This document shows positions 1 through 8,538 of a stretch of DNA of 64,000 nucleotides, piece after piece. The position numbers and the translations under genes are program-made. The first letter of the stretch is position 1. The number at the start of each line of letters is the position of its first letter. Origin of the DNA: an uncultured Myxococcales bacterium (GTDB taxonomy: Bacteria > Myxococcota_A > Polyangia > Polyangiales > Polyangiaceae); NCBI GenBank assembly GCA_937902985.1, contig CALFNG010000255.1:1-64000 (forward strand), given 5' to 3'. The notes beneath the pieces are model-generated. The model was not told where the DNA came from and ran no database searches. It saw only the letters and a list, made by a program, of their open reading frames with translations.

Positions 1-102
1 GCGGACGCCGCGCCCCCACCGGACGCCGCGGACGCCGAGCCCCCCGCGGATGCCGCGGACGCCGAGCCCCCCGCGGACGCCGCGGACGCCGCGAGCGAGT
101 AG
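1..102 (+). CDS. 3' end of a gene with an Ala/Asp/Pro repeat tail (partial)
   Basis: An open frame enters from the left edge and stops with TAG at the given end. It encodes only a low-complexity tail made of a repeated nine-residue unit, PPADAADAE. The DNA under it is a matching 27-base tandem repeat. Nothing can be said about the function of the missing upstream part. It is convergent with the neighbouring Hsp70 gene, with 4 bases between the stops. The same DNA also opens a long antisense-shadow ORF on the plus strand, which is not credible as a gene. Confidence 0.6.
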   Translation, partial: ADAAPPPDAADAEPPADAADAEPPADAADAASE

Positions 103-106
103 CCGC

Positions 107-2914
107 CTACTCCACCAGCCGGAGACCGATCGGCAACGCGTCGCCGAAGAACGCCGCGCGGTCGATCTCGTCGACGGCGACGACTTCGCGCACGGCGCGC
201 ACCTGCTCGGGCTTCGCGCCCGCGGCGACGAGCCGCTTCTCGACTTCCCTGGCCACGCCGTCGTTCACGTCGCGCGCGCGATCCCCCGTCTTCCGGACCA
301 GCGCGACGGCGGCAGCGCGAGCCGTGGGCACGGCGTCCCACTTCTCGCGGAGCAAGTGATCGACCCACCGCTCGGCGACCCCGGGCGTGACGACGTGATG
401 CACGCTCGCGTAGGCGGGGACGCGCGCGCCGAGGCGCCCGATGGCGGCCCAGAGCCGCGGGTCGCGGTCCGTCCACGTACGCTCGAGCACCCATCCGCCG
501 AGCTCCGAGCGCCGGCGGGGCGCGAGCCGCTCGAGCGAAGACGCCAGGTCGAGCGCGTCGTCGAGCGCGAGGATCGGCTTCTTCGGCTTCTTGAGCCCCG
601 CGGTCGCCGGGGCGAGCGCCGGGTCGACGAGATCGCGGAGCTGCGTCTGCATGGCCTCATCGAGGCCGGCCGCGACCCGGCGCCAGGCGATGAAGAACGA
701 TTGCCAGCCGCGCGCCTCCGCCGGAAACGAGAGCCTCTCGTCGAAGAGCGGCGCGAGCCGGACGACGCGCTCCGGATCCAGCGCGTCCCCGAAGCCGGGC
801 CGGACGCACCAGCCCGCGAGGAGCCAGAAGACCCGCTCGTGATCGGCGGATCGACGGCGAGCCCGCGCCCCCGGCGCGAGGGCGTCGAAGAGCGCGCGGC
901 TGGTCTCGACGGTCCACTGCGCGCGCTCACCGAGCGCCCGTTCGAGCTCGCGCACGAGGTCCTTCGCTTCTCGCCCTGTCGCGTCGGCGCGCGGCCTGCC
1001 GAATGCGCGCTCGATGAGCTCGAGAGCCGCGTCGACCCGGCGCGGCGGCCTCGACGAGCCCGGAGGCGGCCGGCTCGTCGCCGAGCCGGCCCTGAGCTGG
1101 AACGCGAGGCGGAAGCGCCGGGGCGCCTGCGACACGGCCTCGACGCACGCGAGGTCCACGGTACCGACGGGGGTGAGCTCTCCCTCGATCGCCACCCGCA
1201 CCTCGGCCGACTCGGCGCCATCGCGCGGCCCGGGCGCGAACGACGGAGCACCCGAGAGCCGCGACGAGACGACCGGCGGCAGGCGCACGAACGACTCGTC
1301 GTCGACGTCGACCACGTCGCCCGCGACCGCGACCGCGTCGTCGCTCGCGAAGAGATCGAAGCGCACGGGCCGTCCGACCACGAGCGCGAAGGTGCGGCCC
1401 CGCGCCACGTGGGTCGCTCCTTCTTCGGCGCCGCGAGGGACGACGCAAACGGCCTTGGGGCGGACGCGTCCTTCGCGATCGCCGCCGCGATCGCCCCCAC
1501 CGTCGCCGGCGATGCCGACGAAGTAGCCGCGCGCCGAGCCGCCGCCGATGCGTATGCCGTGACCGCGGCGCGCCCGCGCGTAGCCGACGGCGCCGCGAGC
1601 CACCGCGAGATCCGGATCCGCATCGGGCAGGCGGGTGACTTCGCTCGCGCCTTCGCCTCGCCAGGCGTGAATGGCGGAGACGAGGCGACGCGCGATGCCG
1701 CTGGCGCGGAAGACGCCGCCGTTCAACAGGATCGCGCTCGGCGCGCCGCCTGCGGGAAGGTGCTGAGCATGACGGCGGACGAACGCCGCCACGTGCCGCG
1801 TGATGGCGACGTCGCGCTCGTAAGGGAGCCCGAACGCGACGAGTCCGCTCCGCGCGCGCTGCGGTCCGGCGTCGAACTCCACGATGGGCAGGAAGCCTTC
1901 GAGCACGATGCGCTCGACCTCGTCGCGCTCGAGGCGCGCCGTCCGGACGGAGCCCACGAGCCCTGCGCCGCGCCCCGCGATGGCGACGGAGGCATGGTCG
2001 GCCGGCGCCTCGCCGAGCAAGAGCTCCTTCGCTCCCCGGCACGAGGCGACGAGCTGCGCGAACGTCGCCGGATCGAGTCTCTCGCCCGCGCTCGCGAGCC
2101 GGGGCTCGACGAGGTGCGCGAGCGCGAGGTCCATGTTGTCGCCGCCGAGGAGCAGGTGAGGTCCCACGGCGACGCGCGTGACGCGCGTCACCCCCGATCC
2201 GGTCGCGTCGCTCGGGGCGCGGACGACGCGGACCAGAGAAAGGTCCGTCGTTCCCCCGCCCACATCGACGACGAGGACGAGCGCCTCGGAGGCTCGCCCG
2301 ACGAGCCGCTCGAGGCCGCCCTCGCCGGAGCGTACCATCCAGTCGTAGAACGCGGCCTGCGGCTCCTCGACGAGCTTCGGCGAGAGCCCCGCTCGACGCG
2401 CGGCCTCGACGGTGAGCTCGCGCGCCACCTCGTCGAAGGACGCGGGCACCGCGAGAACGACCTCCTGTTCCGCGAGCGGCTCGCCCGGATGCTCGACGTC
2501 CCAGGTGCTGCGAACGTGGACGAGGAGGCGCTCCGCAGCTTCGACCGGGGACACCCTCGGCACGCCGTCCGGGGCTCCCCAAGGCAAGATCGCGGCGGTG
2601 CGATCGACGCCCGCGTGCCCGAGCCAGCTCTTGCTCGACGCGACGAGTCGACCGGGCACGTCGGCGCCGCGACGACGGGCGATCTCGCCGAGAGCCCACG
2701 GCGCGTCACCGAACGGATCGTCGTGGCGCTCGCCCTCGACCGGCGCGTAGAGCAGCGACGGGAAGAGCGGCCGCGCCTGCACCGCGCCCGCCCCGACGAG
2801 CTGGGGAACGTCGAAGACGGCCGCTTCCCCCGCGCTGTCGAGCGGCGCCCACGCGACGACGGTGTTCGTCGTCCCGAGGTCGATGCCGACGGCAAGGCGC
2901 GCGGGCGCGAGCAT
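107..2914 (-). CDS. Hsp70-family protein with C-terminal DUF3731-like extension
   Basis: Predicted cytoplasmic ATPase of the Hsp70/actin fold, 935 residues, far longer than DnaK (about 640). The phosphate-1 loop AVGIDLGTTNTVVA begins a few residues in, the phosphate-2 loop VVDVGGGTTDLSLV is near residue 255, and an adenosine-loop-like ILLNGGVFRASG is near 430. The last roughly 350 residues (from about VDAALELIERAFG) resemble the DUF3731 extension found on a subset of bacterial Hsp70 proteins; that assignment is from memory of the family. I chose the ATG of MLAPARLAVGIDL because GGAG lies about 9 bases upstream; the ORF-track start is 41 codons earlier and has no such support. It lies head-to-head with the iron-permease-like gene, and downstream of a second Hsp70 and a DUF2760 gene. 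Substrates are unknown; unlike dnaK there is no grpE or dnaJ beside it. Confidence 0.9.
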   Translation of the reverse strand: MLAPARLAVGIDLGTTNTVVAWAPLDSAGEAAVFDVPQLVGAGAVQARPLFPSLLYAPVEGERHDDPFGDAPWALGEIARRRGADVPGRLVASSKSWLGHAGVDRTAAILPWGAPDGVPRVSPVEAAERLLVHVRSTWDVEHPGEPLAEQEVVLAVPASFDEVARELTVEAARRAGLSPKLVEEPQAAFYDWMVRSGEGGLERLVGRASEALVLVVDVGGGTTDLSLVRVVRAPSDATGSGVTRVTRVAVGPHLLLGGDNMDLALAHLVEPRLASAGERLDPATFAQLVASCRGAKELLLGEAPADHASVAIAGRGAGLVGSVRTARLERDEVERIVLEGFLPIVEFDAGPQRARSGLVAFGLPYERDVAITRHVAAFVRRHAQHLPAGGAPSAILLNGGVFRASGIARRLVSAIHAWRGEGASEVTRLPDADPDLAVARGAVGYARARRGHGIRIGGGSARGYFVGIAGDGGGDRGGDREGRVRPKAVCVVPRGAEEGATHVARGRTFALVVGRPVRFDLFASDDAVAVAGDVVDVDDESFVRLPPVVSSRLSGAPSFAPGPRDGAESAEVRVAIEGELTPVGTVDLACVEAVSQAPRRFRLAFQLRAGSATSRPPPGSSRPPRRVDAALELIERAFGRPRADATGREAKDLVRELERALGERAQWTVETSRALFDALAPGARARRRSADHERVFWLLAGWCVRPGFGDALDPERVVRLAPLFDERLSFPAEARGWQSFFIAWRRVAAGLDEAMQTQLRDLVDPALAPATAGLKKPKKPILALDDALDLASSLERLAPRRRSELGGWVLERTWTDRDPRLWAAIGRLGARVPAYASVHHVVTPGVAERWVDHLLREKWDAVPTARAAAVALVRKTGDRARDVNDGVAREVEKRLVAAGAKPEQVRAVREVVAVDEIDRAAFFGDALPIGLRLVE

Positions 2915-2967
2915 GGGAACGTCTCCGCTTAGCACGCCCTGGCCCGTTCCTCGCAAGGAGCTCGACC

Positions 2968-3378
2968 GTGCCTTGGGCCGATCGCTTTCATGCGTTTGCT
3001 TCTCGCGTATCTTCGATTCTCGGCGCACCCGCCGCATTTCTCGCTGCGCTGGGCATCGTCTTCTTCTGGATGGTGAGCGGCCCGCTCTTTCACTTCTCGG
3101 ATACGTGGCAGCTCGCCATCAACACGGGCACCACGATCGTGACATTCTTGATGGTCTTTCTCATCCAGAACACGCAGAACCGTGACGCCAAGGCGCTGCA
3201 CCTCAAGCTCGACGAGCTGATTCGAGCGAACCGTCACGCCCGAAACGCCCTCATCGACCTGCAACATCTCACCGACTCCGAGCTGCAGGCGCTGGAGCTC
3301 GAGTTCCGCAAGCTTCGCGGGGCGCCGGTGCCCGAGCCGAAGACTTCGAGCATCGTCACGCCCCGCAAGGCGAGTTAG
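2968..3378 (+). CDS. Low-affinity iron permease family small membrane protein
   Basis: A 136-residue inner-membrane protein with two hydrophobic segments: around residues 18-40 (SILGAPAAFLAALGIVFFWM) and 50-70 (INTGTTIVTFLMVFLIQNTQ). The second, with its NTGTT...FLIQNTQNRD signature, is characteristic of the low-affinity iron permease/DUF family (PF04120-type). The C-terminal half is a charged helix (AKALHLKLDELIRANRHARN) as in relatives. It starts at GTG, supported by AAGGAG about 6 bases upstream. It is divergent from the DUF3731 Hsp70 (53 bases apart) and convergent with the second Hsp70, so it interrupts what is otherwise a minus-strand chaperone block. Iron transport by bacterial members is weakly supported in general, so the family name should not be taken as a demonstrated function. 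Confidence 0.85.
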   Translation: MPWADRFHAFASRVSSILGAPAAFLAALGIVFFWMVSGPLFHFSDTWQLAINTGTTIVTFLMVFLIQNTQNRDAKALHLKLDELIRANRHARNALIDLQHLTDSELQALELEFRKLRGAPVPEPKTSSIVTPRKAS

Positions 3379-3383
3379 CGCAC

Positions 3384-3431
3384 CTCTCTGCTCTGCGCCC
3401 TCTGCGCCTCTGCGGTCCATCTCCCTCTCGA
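3384..3431. repeat. Dispersed CTCTGCG-type repeat, copy 1
   Basis: The sequence CTCTGCTCTGCGCCCTCTGCGCCTCTGCGGTCC... recurs, in either orientation, at 31071-31121, 31191-31241 and 36944-36986. This copy fills the gap between the convergent iron-permease-like and Hsp70 genes. No coding potential or T-tract is seen. Confidence 0.7.
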
Positions 3432-3438
3432 GCGTGGC

Positions 3439-5274
3439 TTACGTTGCCCGAACGCTGAGCTCGACGCGCCAGCGCTCGTCGGCGTGGAGAGGCCTGAGGG
3501 GCTCGGCCTCGATGAGCAGCGTGCCCACCTCGGTGACCCGCGAGCGGAGACGGACGGGCACGACATCGCCTTCGCGACGGCCCACGGCCGGCAAAGTGAC
3601 CTCGATCGGCGGCTGCTCATCGAGCTCGTCGGCCTGCCACTCTTCGAGCGCGTCACCGGCTTTGTCGTCACGGCGAACGCTCGAGCCGAAGAAGCGAAAG
3701 CGGACCGGCTCGCCCACGATGACGCCGAGTTCGTGGGGCGGCAGAGCGGCTTCGGTTCCCTCTTCCATGCCGAACGGCGCGACGCAGAGGGCCGTGATCG
3801 GCGGCTCGAGCCCGGGCACGGCGGGTACGGCGCCTTCGATCCCCACGTAGTACGCGCGCGCCGTGCCGCCGCGGATGCGCAGGCCCTTGCCCCGCCGCAC
3901 GAGCGCATAGGCGCACGCGCCGCGGGCCACGGCGAGGTCGAGATCGGCCCCCTCGAGCACGCGCACCGGGGGCGCGCCGTCGCCTGCGAGCCACGCGTCG
4001 AGCGTCTCGACGAGGCGCTGCCGCAGCGGGTCGGCCTTCATCACCCCGCCGTTGAACAGGACGGCCGTGGGCGCGAGGAGCCTGGGCGCGCGCTCTTCGG
4101 TCGAACGGCCGACGAAGCCCTCGAGCCTCGAGAGAGCTCCCGATTGGCGGGCGAGGAACGCCGCGAGGTGGCGCGTCACCGCGGGGTCGGACGCGTAGGG
4201 CAGGCCGAGCTGGGTCAGCCCCGCTCTCGCCCGGGTCGTCGGACGCGCGTCGGCGGACACGCTCGGAAAGAACCCGTCGACGATGTTCCGGGTGACCTCC
4301 TCGCGCGTGAGCTCCGTGCGTAGCGTGGCGCCGAGGAGGGCGGAGCCTCGCGACGCGATCGCGATCGGCGCCGACGGGAGGGACACGTCGGAGAGCAGGC
4401 GCTCCTTCGCGACGCGGCACGCGTGTACGAGGCTCACCTGTTGCCAGCGATCGACGACCTTGCCTTCGACCTCGAGCTTCTGGCGCGCGAGGTGCGCGAG
4501 GGCGAGATCCATGTTGTCGCCGCCGAGCAGGATGTGGTCGCCCACGGCCACACGGACGAGATCGAGCGCCCCGTCCTTGTCGACCGCGGCGATCACCGAG
4601 AAGTCCGTGGTGCCGCCGCCCACGTCGACGACGAGCACGACGTCGCCCGGAGAAATCTGCCCCCGCCAGGCGTCGCCCATGCCGAGCGTCCACGCGTAGA
4701 GAGCGGCCTGCGGCTCTTCGAGCAACGTGATCTTCTCGATCCCGGCGGCCAGAGCCGCCTCGACGGTGAGCTCGCGTGCGGACGCGTCGAACGACGCGGG
4801 CACGGTGAGGATGACGTCTTGTTGCGCCAGCGAGGCGTCGCCTCCGCCGAAGCGCGCGTCGAAGGCCTCGACCAGATGCTCGAGGTAGCGCCACGAGGTC
4901 TCGACCGGCGAGATCTTCTCGACGTCTTCGGGGGCGCCGAGCGGCAGGATGCCGGCGCGCCGGTCGACGGTCGGGTGCGAAAGCCAGCTCTTGGCGCTCG
5001 AGATGACGCGCGCGGGCGCGTCGACGCCGCGAGCCCGCGCGTACTCGCCGACCACGAACGTGCGCTCGGCGTCCCAGGGAAGGGCCTGAGGCCCCTCGCT
5101 CGCGTGCGCGAAGTAAAGAAAAGACGGCAGGAGCGGTTGCGCCTCGATTTGCCCCTGCGAGACGCGCTGCGGAATGGAGAGCACCTGCGGTCGGGGCGTG
5201 TCGCCATCGAACGGCGCGACCGCCAGGGTCGTGTGCGTCGTGCCGAGGTCGATCCCCACCGCGAAGCGCGTCAC
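3439..5274 (-). CDS. Hsp70-family protein (short form)
   Basis: A 611-residue Hsp70-fold ATPase, predicted cytoplasmic. The phosphate-1 loop AVGIDLGTTHTTLA is at residues 5-18, the phosphate-2 loop VVDVGGGTTDFSVI near 215 and the adenosine-loop motif VLFNGGVMKAD near 400. After the ATPase domain there is a beta-rich tail ending VELSVRAT and no DUF3731 extension. It shares extensive similarity with the longer paralogue at 107-2914 (for example FDASARELTVEAA against FDEVARELTVEAA), so the pair arose by duplication. The GTG start overlaps the stop of the upstream DUF2760 gene (GTGA), so the two are translationally coupled. It is a specialised Hsp70 rather than DnaK; the client is unknown. Confidence 0.92.
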   Translation of the reverse strand: MTRFAVGIDLGTTHTTLAVAPFDGDTPRPQVLSIPQRVSQGQIEAQPLLPSFLYFAHASEGPQALPWDAERTFVVGEYARARGVDAPARVISSAKSWLSHPTVDRRAGILPLGAPEDVEKISPVETSWRYLEHLVEAFDARFGGGDASLAQQDVILTVPASFDASARELTVEAALAAGIEKITLLEEPQAALYAWTLGMGDAWRGQISPGDVVLVVDVGGGTTDFSVIAAVDKDGALDLVRVAVGDHILLGGDNMDLALAHLARQKLEVEGKVVDRWQQVSLVHACRVAKERLLSDVSLPSAPIAIASRGSALLGATLRTELTREEVTRNIVDGFFPSVSADARPTTRARAGLTQLGLPYASDPAVTRHLAAFLARQSGALSRLEGFVGRSTEERAPRLLAPTAVLFNGGVMKADPLRQRLVETLDAWLAGDGAPPVRVLEGADLDLAVARGACAYALVRRGKGLRIRGGTARAYYVGIEGAVPAVPGLEPPITALCVAPFGMEEGTEAALPPHELGVIVGEPVRFRFFGSSVRRDDKAGDALEEWQADELDEQPPIEVTLPAVGRREGDVVPVRLRSRVTEVGTLLIEAEPLRPLHADERWRVELSVRAT

Positions 5275-5855
5275 GGGAGCTCGACCTCAGCGGGCGCGAG
5301 GACGCGCGCGTCGTACCCGGCCATGATTTGCGGCAGGTCGAGGCGCGTCGCGCGCCAGCCGCGATGGCGCAGCACGCCCGCGTACGGTGGCTGCCCGCCC
5401 ACCCTGCCGGTCAGCTTCACTTCATCGGGCGCGAAGCCCTCGTTCAAGATCACGCGCGCGCCCTCGTCTTCGGTGCGAACCGGCTCGATCGTGGCGTGAG
5501 CGCGCAGCGCTTTGCGGCATCCGTCGTGCACTACCCGCGCCGCCGCGCCCACGTCGGCGTCGGGAAAGGTCGTGATGTCTTGCTGGAGAAAGTCGACGAG
5601 GCGGCCTTCGCGCTGAAGGAGCGAGAGGAGCTGCAGGGCGCGAACGGGCGGGGACGCGACCGTCGGCGCGACAGTCGACGCCGGCGGAGGCGAAGGAGGC
5701 GGCAGCAGCGCTTCGGCGTCCGCTGCCGGGAGCGCCGGCGCGTTGCCCGCCGCCCAGGCGCGCGACGCGAACGAGCCGTCGAAGAGCACGCGGAAGAAGC
5801 AGACCCACGCGAACCAGAGGCGCGTCGGCAGGGGCAGCATCGTCGGGGGCAGCAT
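5271..5855 (-). CDS. DUF2760 domain-containing protein
   Basis: A 194-residue protein that fits the DUF2760 family: an N-terminal RLWFAWVCFFRVLFDG segment, a low-complexity Ala/Pro linker, then a conserved core with ALQLLSLLQREGRLVDFLQQ and DITTFPDADVGAAARVVHDG, followed by GQPPYAGVLRHRGW near the C-terminus. The DUF2760 name is from family knowledge; no biochemical role is established. I start at the ATG of MLPPTMLPLPTRLW (GAGGAG lies 10-15 bases upstream) rather than the ORF-track start 99 codons earlier. It is the first gene of a coupled pair with the downstream Hsp70, which suggests that the DUF2760 protein works with, or is a client of, the specialised chaperones. Confidence 0.85.
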   Translation of the reverse strand: MLPPTMLPLPTRLWFAWVCFFRVLFDGSFASRAWAAGNAPALPAADAEALLPPPSPPPASTVAPTVASPPVRALQLLSLLQREGRLVDFLQQDITTFPDADVGAAARVVHDGCRKALRAHATIEPVRTEDEGARVILNEGFAPDEVKLTGRVGGQPPYAGVLRHRGWRATRLDLPQIMAGYDARVLAPAEVELP

Positions 5856-5972
5856 CGATGACGTCTCCTCGGCCACGGACCAGACACTACTAGACAACCG
5901 CGGTTCTGCGCGCCATGACCGCCAGAATGCGGCAAAACGTAACGCGAGGTGTGGTACGGCCTCGGGTTCGCC

Positions 5973-6782
5973 ATGCCCGTGTTCATCGCTGTGCTCCTCG
6001 GGGTCGTCGAGGGGTTGACCGAGTACCTTCCCGTGTCCTCTACGGGGCACCTCGAGCTCGCGGGCCACATGCTCGGCTTGCCCGACGACGCAGCGACCTC
6101 GTCGTTCGAGATCGTGATCCAGCTCGGCGCGATCCTCGCGGTCGTCGTTCACTACCGCGCGCTCCTGGCCGAGCGCACGGCGGGCCTCTTCCGCCGAGAC
6201 CCGGCGGCCATCCGCCTGCTATTGGCGCTCGCGATCGCGTTCGCGCCGGCCGCGTTGGTGGGGCTCCTCTTCCGGAAGGCCATCAAGGCCCACCTGTTCA
6301 AGCCTCTCCCGATCGCCGCGGCGCTCATCGTCGGAGGGGTGTTGATGATCGTCGTCGAGCGCCTCCGGGCGCGTCGCGGCACGGTGGGCGAAGACGGCCT
6401 CGAGCGCGTGACGCCGCGACGCGCGCTCGCGATCGGGCTCGGGCAGTGCTTCTCGCTCTGGCCGGGGTCGTCGCGCTCGATGTGCACGATCGTCGCAGGC
6501 CAGCTCTCGGGCCTGTCGACGGCAACGGCCGCGGAGTTCTCGTTCCTCCTCGCGCTTCCGACACTCGGCGCGGCCACGATCTTCGAGGGCTACAAGGCGC
6601 GGCACGTGCTGTTCGCCAACGGCGGCGGCCTGAACCTGGCCGTGGGGCTCGTCGTATCGTTCCTCGTGGCCTGGGCCGTCATCGCGAGCTTTCTCCGTTA
6701 CCTTCGGGCACGCGGGCTGGAGCCGTTCGGCTGGTACCGAATCGTGATCGGAGTCGTCGCCCTGTGGGTCCTCGCGAGCTGA
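5973..6782 (+). CDS. uppP: Undecaprenyl-diphosphatase UppP/BacA
   Basis: Integral inner-membrane phosphatase that recycles undecaprenyl pyrophosphate to the lipid carrier used for peptidoglycan and other envelope glycans; the family is also linked to bacitracin tolerance. About 269 residues with multiple hydrophobic segments. The two family signatures are present: EGLTEYLPVSSTGHL near the N-terminus, with the catalytic Glu-rich segment, and PGSSRSMCTI around residue 170. The family's usual length is about 270. The ATG of MPVFIAVLLGVVEG matches the usual N-terminus; an in-frame GTG 24 bases upstream (5949) is an alternative, and neither has a strong ribosome-binding site. The 3' end overlaps the following lipoprotein gene by 19 bases, implying co-transcription. 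Confidence 0.95.
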   Translation: MPVFIAVLLGVVEGLTEYLPVSSTGHLELAGHMLGLPDDAATSSFEIVIQLGAILAVVVHYRALLAERTAGLFRRDPAAIRLLLALAIAFAPAALVGLLFRKAIKAHLFKPLPIAAALIVGGVLMIVVERLRARRGTVGEDGLERVTPRRALAIGLGQCFSLWPGSSRSMCTIVAGQLSGLSTATAAEFSFLLALPTLGAATIFEGYKARHVLFANGGGLNLAVGLVVSFLVAWAVIASFLRYLRARGLEPFGWYRIVIGVVALWVLAS

Positions 6783-7783
6783 CGCCCTCGGCGACCCGAA
6801 CGCACGGGCTCTTCGCCTGGGCCGCCGCGTGCTCAGTGGCGGTGCTCGCGTGTGCCCCGGCGCGCGACGCCGTCTCGCCGCCGCACGGGCCATCGGCTGG
6901 CGGAGCGGCCCCGAATGGACCCTCGGCACCGCTCGAACCGATCGTGGACCTCGACCCGGGCCCGGCGCTCGCGCTGCTGCCCGACGAGGGAGAAATCCTG
7001 GTACGGACCAATGTGCTTCGCGGTCATCCTGTGGGCGCGCGCATCGGGCCCATACTCGGTACGTGGCCGGGCTGGAGGGAGACGCTCCACGCGGTGGCGC
7101 GCGACCCGATCGTCGACCTCGACTGGATCGACCTGGTCGGGCCGGCGGATGCGAGCCAAGGGCGACTGGTGGCGCGAACGGCCGCCGGCACGCCGGACGC
7201 CGCGCTCGACGGGCGCCTCGTGGCGCTCCAGGCGCGCTCGGCGGAACCCGCGGCGAGTCACGTCGAACCGGGGGTCAACGCCGCAGCGGCCCGCCTCGAC
7301 GGTGTGCTCCGGGTCGTCTTCCGCGCGCAGCCCCGGACGGTCGCGGCTGTCCCCGTATCACGAGGCCTCGCGACGTCGCACGTCCTCGCGCGCGCCAGAC
7401 TCCACGACCCGCCCACCGCGCACCTCGAAGCCGTGCACGCCGACGTACCGGATCCCCACACCCTCGTCCGCGTGGTGCCGCAGGCGATCCGTCGAATGCG
7501 CGCGCAGGTTTTCGCGCTCCCCGGCGGAGACGCCGACGCGAACGCCGAGGGCGACTGCGCGAACCCCGACGACGCCGCGCGCGCCGGCGCGAACCTGCGA
7601 GACACCATCGCGCAGCAAAACTTCGCCATCGTGCGGATGCTCACCCACGGGTTGCTCGACAGCGTCGTCGTGACCGTCGAGGGTGCGACGGTCAAGATGC
7701 GCCTCCACGCGACGCGCGATCAGCTCGAGGCCGTCGTCGGCCTCGTCTCCGCAATGATCCCCGCGGGCGACGGCGAGCGCTGA
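6764..7783 (+). CDS. Hypothetical lipoprotein co-transcribed with uppP
   Basis: I do not recognise the family. The 339-residue product begins with a signal peptide ending in a lipobox-like AVLAC (residues about 20-30), followed by a Pro/Gly/Ala-rich tether and then a soluble domain rich in Asp/Arg/Val with no obvious catalytic motif. I chose the GTG inside the end of uppP because CGGAG lies about 10 bases upstream and it is the start that places the lipobox at the expected distance. The C-terminal ORF-track frame is correct, but its first 283 codons are shadow. The 19-base overlap with uppP indicates an operon. It may be an envelope protein, but nothing ties it directly to undecaprenol metabolism. 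Confidence 0.7.
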   Translation: MGPRELTPSATRTHGLFAWAAACSVAVLACAPARDAVSPPHGPSAGGAAPNGPSAPLEPIVDLDPGPALALLPDEGEILVRTNVLRGHPVGARIGPILGTWPGWRETLHAVARDPIVDLDWIDLVGPADASQGRLVARTAAGTPDAALDGRLVALQARSAEPAASHVEPGVNAAAARLDGVLRVVFRAQPRTVAAVPVSRGLATSHVLARARLHDPPTAHLEAVHADVPDPHTLVRVVPQAIRRMRAQVFALPGGDADANAEGDCANPDDAARAGANLRDTIAQQNFAIVRMLTHGLLDSVVVTVEGATVKMRLHATRDQLEAVVGLVSAMIPAGDGER

Positions 7784-7877
7784 AGAACCGGCCTTTGCGA
7801 CGGGCGTCGAAGACACGAGGCGCGGCTGGACTTTCTCGCCGGTTGCTCCCTATAGAGTGCGTCCACGGAGGCCTTTC

Positions 7878-8198
7878 ATGAACGAAAGATTGTCGCGTCG
7901 TGACGTGCTTCAGAAGAGCGCTGCATTGGGCGTCCTCGCCGTCGTGGGCACAGCCGCCTGCGGCAAGTCCGAGCCGAAGGGCCCGTCCTGCTCCGACACG
8001 ACGAGCCTGACCGCAGCCGACGCGCAGGTCCGCACGCAGCTGGCGTACGTCGATCGCTCGCTCGAGCCCGGCAAGGTGTGCTCGGGCTGTCAGCAGTTCT
8101 TGCCCGCCGCTCCCGACACGTGCGGGGCCTGCAAGATCCTGAAGGGCCCCATCAGCCCGAACGGCAACTGCAAGTCGTTCCTCGCCAAGACCACCTGA
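7878..8198 (+). CDS. High-potential iron-sulfur protein (HiPIP), TAT-exported
   Basis: Small periplasmic electron carrier predicted to hold one [4Fe-4S] cluster. The 106-residue product has a twin-arginine signal (SRRDVLQKSAALG, followed by a hydrophobic stretch and TAACG, which may also serve as a lipobox). The mature part carries the HiPIP cysteine pattern: CSGCQQF, then CGACKILKGPI, then GNCKSF. Start at the ATG of MNERLSRRD, preceded by GGAGG; the ORF-track start 7 codons earlier is not needed. It appears to be a single-gene transcript, convergent with the YeaQ-like gene. HiPIPs usually shuttle electrons between a membrane complex and a terminal reductase or oxidase; the partner is not evident here, though CxxCH proteins occur about 43 kb away. 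Confidence 0.88.
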   Translation: MNERLSRRDVLQKSAALGVLAVVGTAACGKSEPKGPSCSDTTSLTAADAQVRTQLAYVDRSLEPGKVCSGCQQFLPAAPDTCGACKILKGPISPNGNCKSFLAKTT

Positions 8199-8211
8199 GC
8201 GCGAGCCCCGC

Positions 8212-8493
8212 TCACGCCGGCAGCGACTTGGACCGCGCATAACGGCCCCAGGCGAGCTGCGAGAGCGCGAGCACGACGAGCGCGCCCGCGGCAGCGAAGA
8301 TGAGCTGTTCGGTGCGCGACTCGTCCGGCGCGATCGCGTGGCTGATGACGCCCCCGGCGACGGCTCCGAGCGGGCCGAGCAGCATCTTCACGACGACGCC
8401 CGCGCCGCCGCGGAGAAATGGCAAGATCATTCCGGCGAGGCTCGCTGCGACGCCGATCGCGACCCAGCCGAGCAAGCTATCTACACCATTCAT
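8212..8493 (-). CDS. GlsB/YeaQ-like small membrane protein
   Basis: A 93-residue protein with three hydrophobic segments (about residues 5-27, 30-52 and 62-82) and Gly-rich helix packing motifs such as GPLGAVAGGVISH, typical of the transglycosylase-associated/YeaQ/YmgE small membrane family. These are often stress-induced but have no defined biochemical role. AAAGGA lies about 8 bases upstream of the ATG. It sits 13 bases from the HiPIP stop, convergent. The family assignment is by general resemblance, so moderate confidence. Confidence 0.65.
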   Translation of the reverse strand: MNGVDSLLGWVAIGVAASLAGMILPFLRGGAGVVVKMLLGPLGAVAGGVISHAIAPDESRTEQLIFAAAGALVVLALSQLAWGRYARSKSLPA

Positions 8494-8538
8494 GGGAACG
8501 TCCTTTCTCTTTCAGGCACGCCGCGTCTTTGCGGCGGC

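Noticed and set aside
50-2932. 960-codon plus-strand ORF opposite the Hsp70 gene
   Set aside because: Antisense shadow; Arg/Glu/Ala-rich composition with no domain, while the minus strand encodes clear Hsp70 motifs.
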